Assembly: GCA_021029095.1 (NCBI GenBank)
Contig: JAJOHG010000013.1
Coordinates: 248,001 to 312,000, forward strand
Direction of reading: 5' to 3'
Length of the DNA: 64,000 bases
Source: Phellopilus nigrolimitatus
Taxonomy: Eukaryota; Basidiomycota; Agaricomycetes; Hymenochaetales; Hymenochaetaceae
In this document: positions 11,971 to 24,424 of the stretch, piece after piece
Position numbering within the stretch: the first letter of the stretch is position 1
How the letters are laid out: every line of letters begins with the position of its first letter
Notes under the pieces: generated by a model
What the model saw: the letters and a program-made list of their open reading frames with translations, nothing else
What the model was told of the DNA's origin: nothing
Database searches by the model: none
Translations under genes and position numbers: made by a program

Positions 11971-14900
11971 ATGGCGAACAAACCCAACAAACTAGCCTTC
12001 TTGTCCCAACCTGCTCCTGCTTCCTATGTCGCTGGTCTCGGTCGAGGTGCCTCCGGTTTCACAACTCGGTCAGATATCGGTCCAGCTAGAGAAGGGCCGT
12101 CTGCAGAGGCTGTCGCGTATGTTTGATTTTGTTGTTCATTTAAAAACGGGCTCATTAACATAGCCGCATAGTGAGGCTCAAGCTCGGCGTGGCGAAGAGA
12201 CTGAGGTCGACCCAGAGCAGTTTCAGGATCCCGACAATGAGATGGGTCTCTTCGCCGGGATGACATATGAGGCAGATGACGAGGAGGCCGACCGCATTTA
12301 CGAGCTGGTCGACCAGAACATGGACGCTCGCAGGCGAGCCCGAAGGTGTGTGTGCCTGGTTAGTCGAGTTTCGTTTCTTCCTGAACTGTCTAATGTTACG
12401 TCTCCTTTACCCATAGGGAAGCACGTGAAGCAGAAGAGCTGGTGAAACATCGTGCAGAGCGTCCGAAAATTCAGCAGCAGTTCGCAGACTTGAAGAGAGG
12501 CCTTTCGGTCGTGACGGACGAGGAGTGGGAGGGCATACCGGAGGTCGGAAATCTTACGCGAAAAAAGCGAAAGAAGGACGAACGAAGTTTTGTAGTCCCT
12601 GACAGCGTACTTGTTGGCGATAGGTCGAAGAACGAGTATGAGAATTCTTTGGATACTATGCAACAGCAGGTTTGTTCCTAATGCTCTTGCTACTTTCGGT
12701 TTTCGCTAATAAGCACTTGAAGGGCTTGGAAACTCCCGCAGAGTCCGGAACACTCACCAATTTCGTAGAGATCGGTCAAGCCCGCGACAAGATCCTTTCA
12801 CTCAAACTCGATCAGATATCCGGCACTTCGACGGCATCCGGCATATCTAGTTCGGTGGATCCGAAAGGATACCTAACCGATCTCGCTAGCGTAGTTCACA
12901 AGACAGACGCCGAAATAGGAGACATCAAACGTGCGCGCATGCTATTCGATTCTCTCGTTAAGTCAAACCCGAAACATGCTCCTGGATGGATCGCTGCTGC
13001 ATGTGTTGAAGAACATGCCGGTCGCATGGTCGCTGCTCGCAAGTTGATCAAGGCCGGCTGTGAACATTGCGCGAAGAGTGAAGATATATGGTTGGAAGCG
13101 GCCAGACTTCATGTAAGTCTGGAAGATTTTTAACTTACGGTAGTATTTACCCTTTTTGCCTAGAATACGCCAGATGCCAAAGTTATTCTGGCCAATGCCG
13201 TGCAGCATGTCCCGCAGAGTGTAAAAATTTGGCTGAAAGCTGCCTCATTAGAGCAGGAAGCCAAGTCCAAAAAGCGTGTGCTACGCAAAGGTTTGTCTAT
13301 TTTCGAATGTGCCTATCTCAAATTCATCAACCATGTCATTTCCAGCTCTTGAACAAATCCCAAACTCTGTACGCCTTTGGAAAGAAACGGTCAACCTTGA
13401 AGAGTCAATAACGGACGCGCGCATACTTCTCGCCCGCGCCGTGGAAGTCATCCCACTGTCCGTTGAGCTCTGGCTCGCTCTGGCGCGCCTAGAAACACCC
13501 GAGAAGGCCAAGGCCGTGCTTAACAAGGCGCGCAAGGCGGTCCCGACGTCACATGAAATTTGGATTGCTGCGGGCCGTCTACTGGAGCAGGAGTCGCACG
13601 CGGCGGGCAAGACCGATGCGCAGCGCACGAAAGAGCTTGAGCTCGTCGACAAGACAATCGAGACGGGCGTGCGCGAGTTGCGTCGGCACCAGGTGCTTCT
13701 CACGCGCGAGCAATGGTTGAAAGAGGCAGAGCGCTGCGAGAGCGACGGCTCACCACGGACATGCGAGGCGATCATTAAAGCGACAGTGGGCATGGAGGTT
13801 GAGGAAGAGGACAGATTGGACACATGGGTTGGCGATGCAGAGAGCGCGGAGGAGAGAGGGGTGATTGGAACGGCGAGAGCGATCCTCGCATATGCGCTCA
13901 AGGTCTTTCCCGATCGGAGAACGCTTTGGGAGAAAGCTGCCAACTTCGAAAAGGCACACGGGACCCGGTATGTTGTCTCTTTCAGCCTTCTTTCAAAATT
14001 CTCATACGATAATTCATTACAGAGAGTCATTGGACGCAGTGCTTGCTCGTGCAGTGTATCACTGTCCTCAGGCCGAGGACCTCTGGCTCATGTCCGCAAA
14101 GGAGAAATGGCTTGCTGACGATGTACCAGGAGCGCGCGAGATTTTGGAAAAGGCGTTTGTAGCAAATCCGGACAGCGAAAAGATTTGGCTGGCCGCAGTC
14201 AAGCTCGAAGCCGAGAACGGCGAGTACGAAGTCGCAAGGGAGCTGCTTACGCGCGCGAGGAAGGTAGCGGATACACAGCGTGTAAGACTGTTTCCCTTTA
14301 AAAAGTGGAAATAAGTTCTGACGTACTCTGGATTGTAGATCTGGATGAAGTCCGTCGTGTTCGAACGTCAACAAGGGCAGACGGCCACGGCGCTTTCGAT
14401 CCTTGAAGCCGCCTTGAAGAAGTACCCGAAGTTCGGCAAACTGTACATGATCCAAGGCCAGATCCATCAAGCGAAGAAGGCCTTCTCGGTTGCCCGCGCT
14501 TCCTATGCTGCTGGTCTGAAGGCGTGCCCGAAGGAAGTCACCCTGTGGGTGCTCGCTAGCCGGCTCGAAGAGGCGGACGGCAAGAGCATCAAGGCGCGCT
14601 CCCTGCTCGACAAGGCGCGCCTCGTGAACCCAGGCAGCGACGTCCTCTGGGCGGAGGCCGTCGGCGTCGAGGAGCGCGCGGGAAGCGGACAGCAGGGCAA
14701 GGCGGTCCTCGCGCGCGGGCTCCAGGAGTGCGCGGGCTCGGGCCTGCTGTGGTCCATGGCGATCTGGGCGGAGCCGCGCCCGACGCGCAAGGCGCGCAGC
14801 GCGGACGCGCTCCGGCGCTGCGACAGCGACGCGCGCGTGATCTGCACGGTTGCGCGCCTGTTCTGGGCGGAGCGCAAGATCGAGAAGGCGCGCCAGTGGT

Positions 14901-15204
14901 TCGCGCGCGCGGCCGCGACCGACCCGGACCAGGGCGACGCGTGGGGCTGGTGGCTCCGCTTCGAGCGCGAGCACGGGACGATTGTGGGTTGCCCTCGTTT
15001 TCGTGACGTATAGAAGCTCATTGGCATTTTTTGTTTTTGTTTTCGATCTTACAGGAACACCAAAAAGAAGTCATCGATAGGTGCGTCGCTGCGGAGCCGC
15101 ACCACGGGTCCGTGTGGCAGGCCATCGCGAAGGACACAGCCAACTTCGGAAGGAAGCCGAAGGACGTCCTGGAGCTCGTCGCGAAGGAACTCGAGAGCGC
15201 TTGA
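11971..15204 (+). CDS. PRP6: Pre-mRNA splicing factor Prp6/Prp1 (U4/U6.U5 tri-snRNP)
   Basis: This is a scaffold protein of the U5 and U4/U6.U5 tri-snRNP, needed for spliceosome assembly in the nucleus. The start [22 protein letters not shown] is the typical PRP1 N-terminal domain, followed by [16 protein letters not shown] and the acidic stretch [24 protein letters not shown]. From about 12900 on comes a long run of HAT/TPR-like helices with repeated W-x-x-A-A and A-R-x-x-x-x-A patterns ([52 protein letters not shown]). It ends [16 protein letters not shown] before TGA at 15202-15204. At least seven short introns are visible. The last third is very GC-rich, producing long spurious frames on the other strand. 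No frame lesion seen. Confidence 0.95.
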
Positions 15205-15820
15205 GAGCCAAGAGGGAGAACTGTGTGGGCTTGGCTCTCTCAGCTGCACCTTGGCGCCTTCTTCGACTACTTACTCGGTCTATTCTTGATCTTCGTGATT
15301 GGCAGTCGGGCTGGGCGATGTGGGTCCCTGTGTGCCCGGGCGACAATCATGCAGATTGGCGTCGCAGACATGTGTTTATGCGGCGTCGCCGTCGTCTGTC
15401 GCCGTAGTAGTGCCGTACTCCATGTATGTATTGTAGGTTCTTGTAATCTTTCGCCTATTGATTTTGTCGATCGTCGGGGCTTCTCTTGCGGGATCTGCGT
15501 GTGCGACTCCCAGATCGTCAGTTACGTCTTGCATTTGCAAACGAGTAAAAAGGAATATTCATCATGAAAATTCGTATTGTTTGATAATCAATCCTTGAAG
15601 TACATCGTACACGACTCCATATTCTGCTAGTTATACCAACATGACGTAGCTCACACAACCTCTCGTAGATAAGTATGTCATCACATCTTCCCAACAACAA
15701 AGGCAAAATAATATAAAAAGTAACACACGCACAACAACATCTGGGGAAGAAAGAAAGAAATCGGATGGTGGGCGGCGAGGGCAAAAGCAAATGCGAGAAA
15801 CGACGGGGCGATCCCGCCGT
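15205..15820. other. Convergent 3' region between PRP6 and the JEN1-type gene
   Basis: The two stop codons face each other about 617 bp apart, so this should hold both 3' UTRs. No coding pattern seen. Confidence 0.4.
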
Positions 15821-17825
15821 TCAGACATCCTGCTTCTCGGCCTCTTCGCGCAGCGAGTCCGGCGCAGACGCGTGTCCCTTTTCGTGTGCGGACGAGTCGC
15901 GTTCGGGCCTGTTGGCGCCGGCGCCGGCGCCGTCGCCGTCTTCTACAGCGGCCTCGTCCGCGCCGCCGCCCTCCTCGACCGCCGTCTTGGCGTGCTCGAA
16001 GCGCGCGCCGTGGTGCTCGGGCCCGACGATCGTGACGCACACGACGAACGCGGAGACGACGCCGATGAGGATGCTCTGCACCCTCGCGTAGTCCGGGATG
16101 TCCGTGGGCACGCCGTTCTCGACGATCGTCGTGCGCAGATTTTGGCCGCCGGCTGATTTTTTTCCATCGATATGTCAGCTGTATGTTATGTATGTGAGGG
16201 GCGAACGGGGACGGAAGATACGCACTGGCTTCGATCTGCGCGGACGCGGAGGAGATCATGTTTCCGAGCTGGTATGCGACGCCTGGAAACGTCCCTCGGA
16301 ATGCGGGCGGAGATATCTCAGAGAGGAAGATTGGTATCTAGATCGACAAACAAAAATCAGCATGGCCCGTTTGGTTCCTTTCGACCATACGGTGGATAAG
16401 AAAAGAAAAGAAAAACATACAACACCCCACGCGCCCTGTACCCCGAATTGGATCCAGAAAGCACCCGCAGCAAGAGGCGAGAACTTGCTCGGCAGAATCC
16501 AAAGCGGGATGAATGCACAGATGAGGCAGACGAAGATGCTATTAATTTCCGGTATCAGAAGCACGCTTCCCATGACAGAAATAAAACGTCGTACACGATG
16601 GTGAGTCGCCGACCAAGGTACTGGCTAGCCCACCCTGCGATCGCGCCTCCTGCAATGGCACCCTGTAGCCCAAGATAAGTCAATGAATAAGAAGGTGTAG
16701 ATACGAGAACATACACAGTTCCCGATGATGGTGGCAATCGTAGCTTGGTTGCTCGAAAAGTTCTTCGAATCCTCCAGATAGGTAGGGTAAAGATCCTGCG
16801 ACCCATGGGACAGGAAGTTGAAGCCTTGATACGCAGAAATATTTGATCAGAACGACGGGTGGGCTTCTCGCGAAGTAAGCCAAATGAGCGCACCGGTCAT
16901 AAGTAGCACCGCGTAAACGCAAAGGAGCCAATGGCGCTTGAGCATCTCCTTCGTCTCATGGAAGAATACCCGCGTCTTGTGCTTCGTCGTCGCGCCCTTC
17001 TCCTTCTCCAGGCGCTTCACGCGCAAGAACACCTCGCTCTCTGGGGTGATCACACGGACTATAGCGGCGAAGAACGAGATGCCCGAGGCAGTCCAGAAGA
17101 GCGCGCGCCAGCCCACCTCGACGGCAGGCACGAGGCGCAGGTTGATGACGGCAGCGATGAGGTAGCCGACGGCGTAGCCCTGCTGCACGATGCCGGACGC
17201 GAAGCCGCGCACTTCGACGGGCAGGTTCTCGAGCGCGGTCGCGGCGGCGAGCCCCCAGACGCCGCCCATGGTGATGCCGAAGAGCGAGCGCACGGCCAGA
17301 AACTGGCGGAAGGTCTGCACGAAGCCGGAGCCGATCTGGAGAAAGCAGCAGAGAAGGAGGTTGACGACGAGGGGCCAGCGACGCCCGTAGCGGTCGGAGA
17401 TAATGCCGAAGAGGATTGCGCCAACGGGTCGGAAGAGGAGCGTGAGCGTGATGGATGTCGTCTGAATAGCATGGCTCCCGTCAGAGTTTTGACGATGATG
17501 GAGGATGAGTTAGGGGGGTAAAGGGGTAAAGGTAGACTTGGACGCACGATGTCACTGGTTTCCTTGTGGAAAACATCCTGCAAGGCGGTTACACTGAGGG
17601 AGACGCTGGGAAACGAAAGGGAAAATGAGATTTGATGCCCATTAAGTCTAGAGCAGTAAATACTGACCTGAAGAAGTCGATGGAATCGCATGTCCAAGCC
17701 AGCCATCCGCAAAACACTTGTAAGTATTGGGTGAACGTGAGGGATGCAAGACCCTGGAGGAGCGTCCGGCTCTCGACGCTCTTCTCGCGCCGAGGGATGA
17801 TGTTGCGGAGGAAATACGGGGCCAT
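15821..17825 (-). CDS. JEN1: Jen1-type lactate/monocarboxylate:H+ symporter (MFS)
   Basis: This is a plasma-membrane major facilitator that imports lactate, pyruvate or related carboxylates. Exons join from MAPYFLRNIIPRREKS (17825) through TFTQYLQVFCGWLAWTCD, then SDRYGRRWPL (MFS signature after TM2), FGITMGGVWGLAAATALENL, FASGIVQQGYAVGYLIAA, and the central loop VFFHETKEMLKRHW. The Jen1 hallmark NFLSHGSQDLYPT fits the family motif N-x-x-[S/T]-H-x-[S/T]-Q-D-x-x-x-T. It continues with AFRGTFPGVAYQLGNM and ends in an acidic, Ala/Gly-rich cytoplasmic tail at TGA 15823-15821. About 12 membrane helices are expected. Substrate choice within the Jen1/Jen2 clade cannot be told by eye. Confidence 0.9.
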
Positions 17826-19725
17826 GGTGTCGAGGAAGTCGTAAATGTCTGGGGAAAGAAGAGGAGTGCGTCGTCGGCGTCGTCGTCAACAACGTCGAGA
17901 ACGTCAACGCTGGGGGGAAAGGAGCGTTGAGGTACGATGTATGCGGAGCGGCTGATACATTTATACATATCATCGGCGCCTGGTTTTGATCAGATCAGCC
18001 GGCACGTTCGGCTCCGCCGTTCTTCCAGCTTCTTCCCCGCAATCTACGAGCAGATCTCCCAATCACATCTGAGCAGTTTCGCAGTTTCATCCGTCGTTCA
18101 GAAATGGCATATAACATGGAAGAAAGCATTTTAGCTGCTACATGGCAGAAAAATGTTGGCTCCTGCTTCGTTTCAGGTCTGTAGCACTTAGGGCTGACGG
18201 ATGTGTCAGCAAGGATCGAGCTGCCGGTCAGCGTCGGCGTGCCGCATCTTACTAATTTACTAGGACAAATCCTCTCTCTGCGCTGCAAAAACCCACCTAT
18301 AACGGGCTCGGTCTGCTTCCTGAGGATTCACTATATGTGACAAAAATAAAAGACGAGTCGGAGGGAAAGACAACACTTCATATAGCAGCGACCACTTGTC
18401 GAGTGACCATTACCCCTATTTCCGGGTGTGCCAGAAGTCAGGCACGACCGCTTGCAACGGACCGAAGCATCAGACCGTGGAATGAACATCCTCACGATGT
18501 CACCGCGAAGGCGAACTGGGGATAGCGGAAGATCCGTTGCCACCATTGGCTCATGTGGCCGCTAAATGTAAAAAGCGCCGTCGAACTGTGTTCCATGTAC
18601 AGTACGCGATAGGTCACGCTTTTCTCGACTCCAATTTGCTCCAGGATCTTGTTATCAAGCTGAAGCTAACTCGAAGCTGGGGAAACAGGCTACCCCAGGC
18701 TACATTATATTCGGTAAGGAAAGTCTGGGCAATTAGAAGATTAACCTCCCCCGGTCTCTCCCGGGTGACGATTTGCGTGATCGGCGTCCAAGAATTTCCT
18801 CTTCACCGCCATCGCTGCACCCCGCCGAAGTCCGCCAGCAGCTGATGCGATGGGCTGACCCGTTCCATGGCTTGGCGCAACACACGCACGGCCAAAAAAC
18901 GAGTGCGCACAACATAATATAGCTATAACTTTCAGCAGCAAGCGTGCACCCGTTCATCGACAGTAAATATACACATGTTTGATGAGCCACGTAAACCGCG
19001 ACGCATTACAGCTGTAAAAGAGGCCGCCATAAACAAAACGCGTCTGAAAAAAAAAAGTGCATGAAGGCTGCTTAGCACCTCACAATGCTCTTGCTTGCTA
19101 GCAAAATGTCAATTTTGTGGTAAAAAGAGCTCAGCAGCTGATGTTGTCGACATTAAAATTTGCCGTTTTTCTGCCACCTTGCAAATTTTGGCAACGGCAG
19201 ATCACAACCCCGCGCGGCTTTGCAACCGAACGGGCCCTAGAATTTTGATCCTGCACACAATATCCCTGAATCTTACTCTGGATATGTACTTAACATCGAG
19301 CTACAATCATTGGCTCCCTCTCTTTAACAAAAATTAATTTGCTCTTGACAGTCGGTCGCTGGCACGCCGCCTAGTTTGCTACAGTGTAGACAATCCGGGT
19401 GACTGGCTTCTCATATTTGCCGCATAGCAAGGCGCCTTCATTAACTGACACTTGCGCCATTGCAACTCTGCGACTCTGTCAATGGTCACCCCGCAATGCT
19501 GTATATGCGAGGCAATGTGACTATTCTACAGGTTGTCAAGACGCAGGGATTTAAAGGTATAGTCTTTCATGTATCAGTGGATCTGTTGGGATACTTTACA
19601 TTTTCTGCCGTCGCATATTCAAGAATGCCATTCCAAGGACAAATCCCGGGCTTCTCAGGCTCGTTCGAGCCCATGTCTGTTCACGTCGTTTTTGGGCATC
19701 CAGCCGAAGCGTCCGACACGGATAG
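17826..19725. other. Intergenic stretch without a recognised gene
   Basis: No coherent exon set was found. Several frames of 60-130 codons overlap one another on both strands and show no domain. The 5' side must contain the promoter of the JEN1-type gene. Upstream exon(s) of the ORF at 19726 may hide near 19460-19720. Confidence 0.35.
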
Positions 19726-20382
19726 GGATCAGTGCTCGCGCGGGAACAGAACGACAGTCCGCTCGCAGAGCTCTTCCACTGCGAATTTACGGGCGAGAAA
19801 GCGGGCAAGTACAAGAAGACACGGGCGCCTAGACCCATTGCGGACATCTTAGAACTGCGTACAGACCGTCACCTCTACCTCCAAACCGCCATCAAGCTTA
19901 ACAATGATCCGTTGGGCCGGAAGGAATCTCGAACGGTGCGCGACGTGCTGACGTTACCTAACCCTGACCCACTGCAGCGCCGCTCGCTCGCTGAGTGGCT
20001 CACGGTCTTTCTCGCGAACATCGACTTCATCTTCCGTTGCGACAGCAGGATCAGCAGGTCGGACAGAGTCGCGCAAATGGTTATCAAACGTGGTACCAAC
20101 TGCGAAGCGCCGAAAGAGCGTCTTTTCAATCTGGCCAGAGATGCAGACGAGGAAATTCGTGCTGAACAAAGTGCTGAGGAGGTTATGGAAGAAAATATCG
20201 AACCAATTAACGCTGTGCCTTACTGCGACAGCGCCAAAGGTAAAATAGACGGAAAAATCAGTGATGTTGCATTTGCTGAGACAGTTAATAATATCAAAAT
20301 TGTATTCAGAAACGGAGGGGTGGAGCAGGAAGACCAAGCACCGACTTCGTCCCATCGTCTTCAGTTTCCGGCAAAGAACTAG
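19726..20382 (+). CDS. Orphan ORF, probably a terminal exon, product unknown
   Basis: There is an open frame of about 218 codons to TAG at 20382, with no ATG near its start (first triplets read as VLAREQNDSPLAELFHCEF after an AG at the upstream boundary). It is therefore probably the last exon of a gene whose earlier exon lies in 19460-19725. The peptide is charged: RTDRHLYLQTAIKLNNDP, RRSLAEWLTVFLANIDF, and an acidic helix-like segment with DADEEIRAEQSAEEVMEE. I know no family match. It is either a lineage-specific gene or a chance frame. Its length and the GC-rich first half favour real coding. Confidence 0.4.
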   Translation, partial: GSVLAREQNDSPLAELFHCEFTGEKAGKYKKTRAPRPIADILELRTDRHLYLQTAIKLNNDPLGRKESRTVRDVLTLPNPDPLQRRSLAEWLTVFLANIDFIFRCDSRISRSDRVAQMVIKRGTNCEAPKERLFNLARDADEEIRAEQSAEEVMEENIEPINAVPYCDSAKGKIDGKISDVAFAETVNNIKIVFRNGGVEQEDQAPTSSHRLQFPAKN

Positions 20383-20773
20383 GATCAAGCTCATATGATA
20401 ACTTAATCATTCGGAAATTGATCAGTCAGTAACGAATCAATGAGGGACCGAGGTAATCGCTTCACGCAACAAAGCTGACGGTTTAGACTATTGGTATCTC
20501 TTCCCGTAAGTATACATCCTCGATCGAGCGCTTTTTTGCACTACAATATGGTTTGCGGTATAATTTGCAGTATTGTAGATTTTTATCTCAAAGAAAAATT
20601 AGCGAAGATTTCCTTCCGAGCAAACGAGCTTACATAAGCAGAAAAACGATCAGCATGGACCCACATGTCAAATCTTCACAAACTTCCCGTTTCTTTTATT
20701 TAGTAAGAAAGTTTTGACTATTCATTCACTCATGGGTGAGTAAGTACAATTTGATTACCGGGTAGCTCGCCAT
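20383..20773. other. Spacer between the orphan ORF and the P450 3' end
   Basis: AT-rich sequence with no coding pattern. It should contain the P450 3' UTR. Confidence 0.35.
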
Positions 20774-23260
20774 TTAGTGTTCGCTCTCTAAGGCCTGCGT
20801 GATCAAAATCTCGCTTTTCCGTGAACGCAACGTGATGGCACACTCGAAAGGTGCAGGGTGACTATAGCATAGAAAACAAAACAAAAGGCAGTGAGCTGTG
20901 AGACATAGCAAAAACCAGACAAATAAGTTGGTAAGACACGAAGTCCGGGTAAAAACACTACCACTTCGAGGAATATTCACGAACGCACCGAAACAACGCA
21001 CCTGATAAGACTCGAAATGTATTCTTCCTTGGGTGTGACGGGCTTTCCATCTTTGTCTACAGCCTTCTTGATGTCGAACGTAGCGAGAATAGACGCGGCC
21101 GCGATGAATATCTGAGAATATCCCGATTTTTCAGCATAGAATGCGTAGGTCACCGATGTTGCACACACGGAATTCATCGCTAAGTGCCTCCCGGGACATA
21201 TCCTGCACAAGACCGCAAGAGCAGCATCAGTAAAGTGTCCTCGTGGTCAGGCGAGGCTGGGAAAAGACAAAAAGACGAACCGCCGTCCGAATCCAAAAGC
21301 AACCTTCGCCGGATCCCTCGCTATTTTGTGGCCATTACCGTCGGACGGAATGAAGCGCTCGGGCTTGAACGCGCTTGGATCGGGATACTCATCCGGATCG
21401 TGTAATAAGAGCCTGAGATCAACAAAATGTACACGCCAGACGTTTGTTGCGATATTTATTATATAACGAGATGAACGGGAAAAGACACGCTTACCATTGG
21501 TTGGCGATGACCGTTGTCCCTTCAGGGATAAAATATCCCTTATAGACGTCTTCTTGCATAGTAGCATGAGGTCCACCTGCAATACAAAATGGCTCTGTCA
21601 GAAAGGCAGTGACAAAACCCTTCATATTCTTTTCGTACCAATCGGAGTGACCGGCTGCCATCTGCGAGTTTCATCAGGTTTCTAGCTTGATTAACTCCGG
21701 ACCTGCAGACATACCTCAAGCTTTCTTTACATATTGCGTTGACATAAGGCAAATTTTCCTTGTCCTCGAAAGTCGGAAGACGATCGAACCCAATGACGTT
21801 GTCGATTTCCTCCTGAGCGCGCCGCTGCACCTCAGGGTTGAGGACCATTGCGAGTATGAAGGTAAGTATCGAAGATACAGACTGACACAATGGAAGCAGT
21901 ATTATAGATGCGCTGCGTCGCGGCTTAACTTGTACAAAAATTTTGAGGCACGTACGGTGTCAGCCCCTCCGCCGTACACGACCCCTAAAACGTTCGCAAT
22001 GAGCTCCTCTTCTGCAATGTTACCGTTTTCGTCTGTATATAACTCCATCAGCTCGCTGGTCATGCACGGTTGCGCGATTCCCTTGAGCTGTTTAACGACT
22101 GCTGTCAGTTTCCCACTTACGACACAAAAACGTGAGAATCAATTACTCACAATCTTTGCTTTAGTTTGATAGTAAGGCCTGAATCGCATGGCCTGCGAGA
22201 GCTCGTACCCTTCCTTCGCGACACGCTGAAACCCTGCACCAGGGAACCATGCAGGTACGTACTTCACTGACATGACGTTAAGCATCCCGAGTCAGAAATA
22301 CTATGCATGATCATATTTTCCAGGTTGAAAACTATGCTTACGCCATGGAATCGTTTCAACAAGAAAAGCGCCCGGGGTTGCTGCCTTTACGGCTGCGTTA
22401 ATGCCGTCCTCCGCCAACCTGATGTATGGATCGTTCTCGTCTTGAACTTGTTTTTAAACAAATTAATGAGAACCATTTCGGACGTGGAAAGAATACAGCG
22501 TACTCTTGTGACCATAAGTCATCATCATTATTGTCGCACCGACAGAGCTATTTGAGGATCAAAAGATGCCGTAGAAAAGTATATGAAGTTAAGATGCACG
22601 CACTTGCGCACGTGTTGCATGAATCCCTTCGGGTTTCGGAGGAGGCTGGCAAGTAGCTTATGCGTTTCGTGCGTCTGCAGGTTCACATATTCCACGACCG
22701 TCGAGGGCTCGAGAAAACGTTGGAGGGTTGCCCTGTGTTTCCGCCATCTCTCCCCGTATGGCATGATCGAGGTAATCCAGTCCCATTGTTCGCTAGAAAA
22801 GCAAGATACGGGCGCGTTCGATTGCTCTCCCTAATTAAGGTATCTGATTAAGGAAGTGGCATACAGCTCTGAGATCATGATACTGCTCGGTTTGGATGAA
22901 TATATCGAAGAGCGCTTTTCAAACAAATCGACAGCTGCTGGGTATGAGTTGAGGAATACAATTGGCATTCCGAGATTTTCAACAAAAATGATGTCGCCTA
23001 AAGAGCTCCTAATTAGTTCTGTATCCTCCCGCACGACATATCATCTAAGGCGCACCGTAGGTCTTCCTCCATTTCGCAACAGTCAACCACACATGGTTCT
23101 TGGGCATATCAAATATATTCCCAATGACAGGAAGGCCCTTCGGTCCAGGTGGAAGAGGAAGTCGCTGAGCATTGTTATGACGTCTTGAGTACTTCGTCCA
23201 AAGCCAGACCGCAACTACTCCAGGAATGAAGACGCCCAGAAACGAGATAGCAGAAGTCAT
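20774..23260 (-). CDS. Cytochrome P450 monooxygenase
   Basis: This is a membrane-anchored microsomal P450; the substrate is unknown. It is minus strand with about a dozen exons. The start MTSAISFLGVFIPGVVAVWLW (23260) is an N-terminal ER anchor followed by the hinge LPLPPGPKGLPVIGNI. Helix C is WRKHRATLQRFL. The helix I region is built over exons around VVYGGGADT and SVSSILTFILAM. Helix K is KESLR (ExxR). The PERF-like motif is FKPERFIPSD. The heme loop FGFGRRICPGRHLA is joined over an intron and contains the cysteine ligand. It ends ILITQALESEH and TAA 20776-20774. The first intron's acceptor at ...CTCTTTAG gives TYGDIIFVENLG. The layout resembles the O-methylsterigmatocystin-oxidoreductase-like clans common in mushrooms, which does not fix the function. 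Confidence 0.92.
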
Positions 23261-24127
23261 TTCCCCGTTTCTAACACGAGAGGGAGGAGTATTTAAAAAA
23301 AAACGCCAGTACGAGCAGGGACGCGGGCAGGACAGGAGAGTGACACAGGGAGCGATTAAGTAGAACTGCGTCTCCGATAACGCGAAATTAACGCGAAATT
23401 AAGTGTCAGGTCTCAGTCACTTTATCTGCGGCCACCATCATCATTCATGCCTCAAGTTCAGTGGAATATGTAAAATGCCGAGAGCTAATAGAAAAGAGGG
23501 ACCCCATCAGAGCTTAGATTAGTGTAGATGCGTCACAGTCCAAGGCTCAAGCTTCTAGTTCGCCCGCAACCGGCTGAACGAGGTATCGGTTTCAATGGAA
23601 TCGCATGAGATCCTGCGCTTCAAATTTGACCTTTTTTATTTGTATTCAATCCACTGAGCATAGAGCAGGCTTATCTGGCAAATTATCCACGATAAATTGA
23701 CAAGTTCGATCAGTAAAAGAAAGACGGAAACAGTTGCTTCGCGCACGTTTTGACATGCTCTTCACTGGCTATTTGTTGAACGGCACCGGTCAAAGGAGAT
23801 ACGGTGCGCAGCTGAGAATCTTCAAACAATGATTCGGAGCAGGAACACTGCTAAAATTAGGTCCTTGGTTGGGATTGTTGACATGCCTTCACGTGAGCAT
23901 AGATTCTGCTTTTATTGGTTTTTCCTCATTGGAATAATATGGTTTTCAGGATTTCATCGCACTGAGAAAACATGAGTTCACATATTTATATAAGTAAAAT
24001 AAAACTCAACATATGGATTCATAAGTTCGTGCCACTTTCAAGGTCAAGTCGACTTTCTACCGTTTTTACTTATTTCACATTCTTTCTCTCCAAGGAGAAT
24101 GAAGACGCGTTATCATTTCCGGGCGGC
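23261..24127. other. P450 upstream region and AT-rich spacer
   Basis: The first ~150 bp should be the P450 promoter. A small direct repeat, AACGCGAAATT twice in tandem, lies at about 23379-23401. No gene seen in the rest. Confidence 0.4.
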
Positions 24128-24424
24128 ACATCAAAGTTTACTCTCTAAAGCCTGAGCTATCAATGACTCGCTTTGCCGCGAACGCGGCGTGATGGCGCAC
24201 TCAAAAGGTGCAGGATGACTGAAGCAGAGAAAATAAAAAGCAAGGAGATGAGTTGTGAGACATTACATGGACGCGAAAATATGTAGAGCTCGAACTGGGG
24301 TAGAAACACCACCAGGTAGAAACACCACCAGTTCGTGAACTTCACGAATGAATAGCAACTTACCTAATAAGTCTTGTGGTGTATTCTCCCTTAGGTGTGA
24401 TGGGCTTTCCATCCTTGTACTTAC
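24128..24424 (-). pseudogene. Truncated duplicate of the P450 3' end
   Basis: This matches the last two exons and the intron between them of the P450 at 20774. The reverse strand reads a C-terminus like HPAPFECAITPRSRQSESL, preceded across the intron by DGKPITPKGEYTTRLIR (functional copy: DGKPVTPKEEYISSLIR). Similarity extends through the intron, so it arose by DNA duplication and not from a cDNA. Upstream of position 24424 the similarity stops and no heme loop is present. A 16-bp tandem duplication (GGTAGAAACACCACCA twice, about 24299-24330) lies in the copy's intron. Confidence 0.8.

Noticed and set aside
14027..14974. Long minus-strand frame (about 315 codons) opposite PRP6
   Set aside because: It mirrors GC-rich PRP6 exons that have clear HAT-repeat coding on the plus strand. 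Its sequence is Arg/Ala-rich with no domain.
15681..16259. Frames of 120-190 codons around the JEN1 3' end
   Set aside because: They are shadows of the GC-rich transporter tail and lack family sequence.
16931..17521. Plus-strand 196-codon frame
   Set aside because: Antisense of the transporter exons; Glu/Ala-rich and without conservation.
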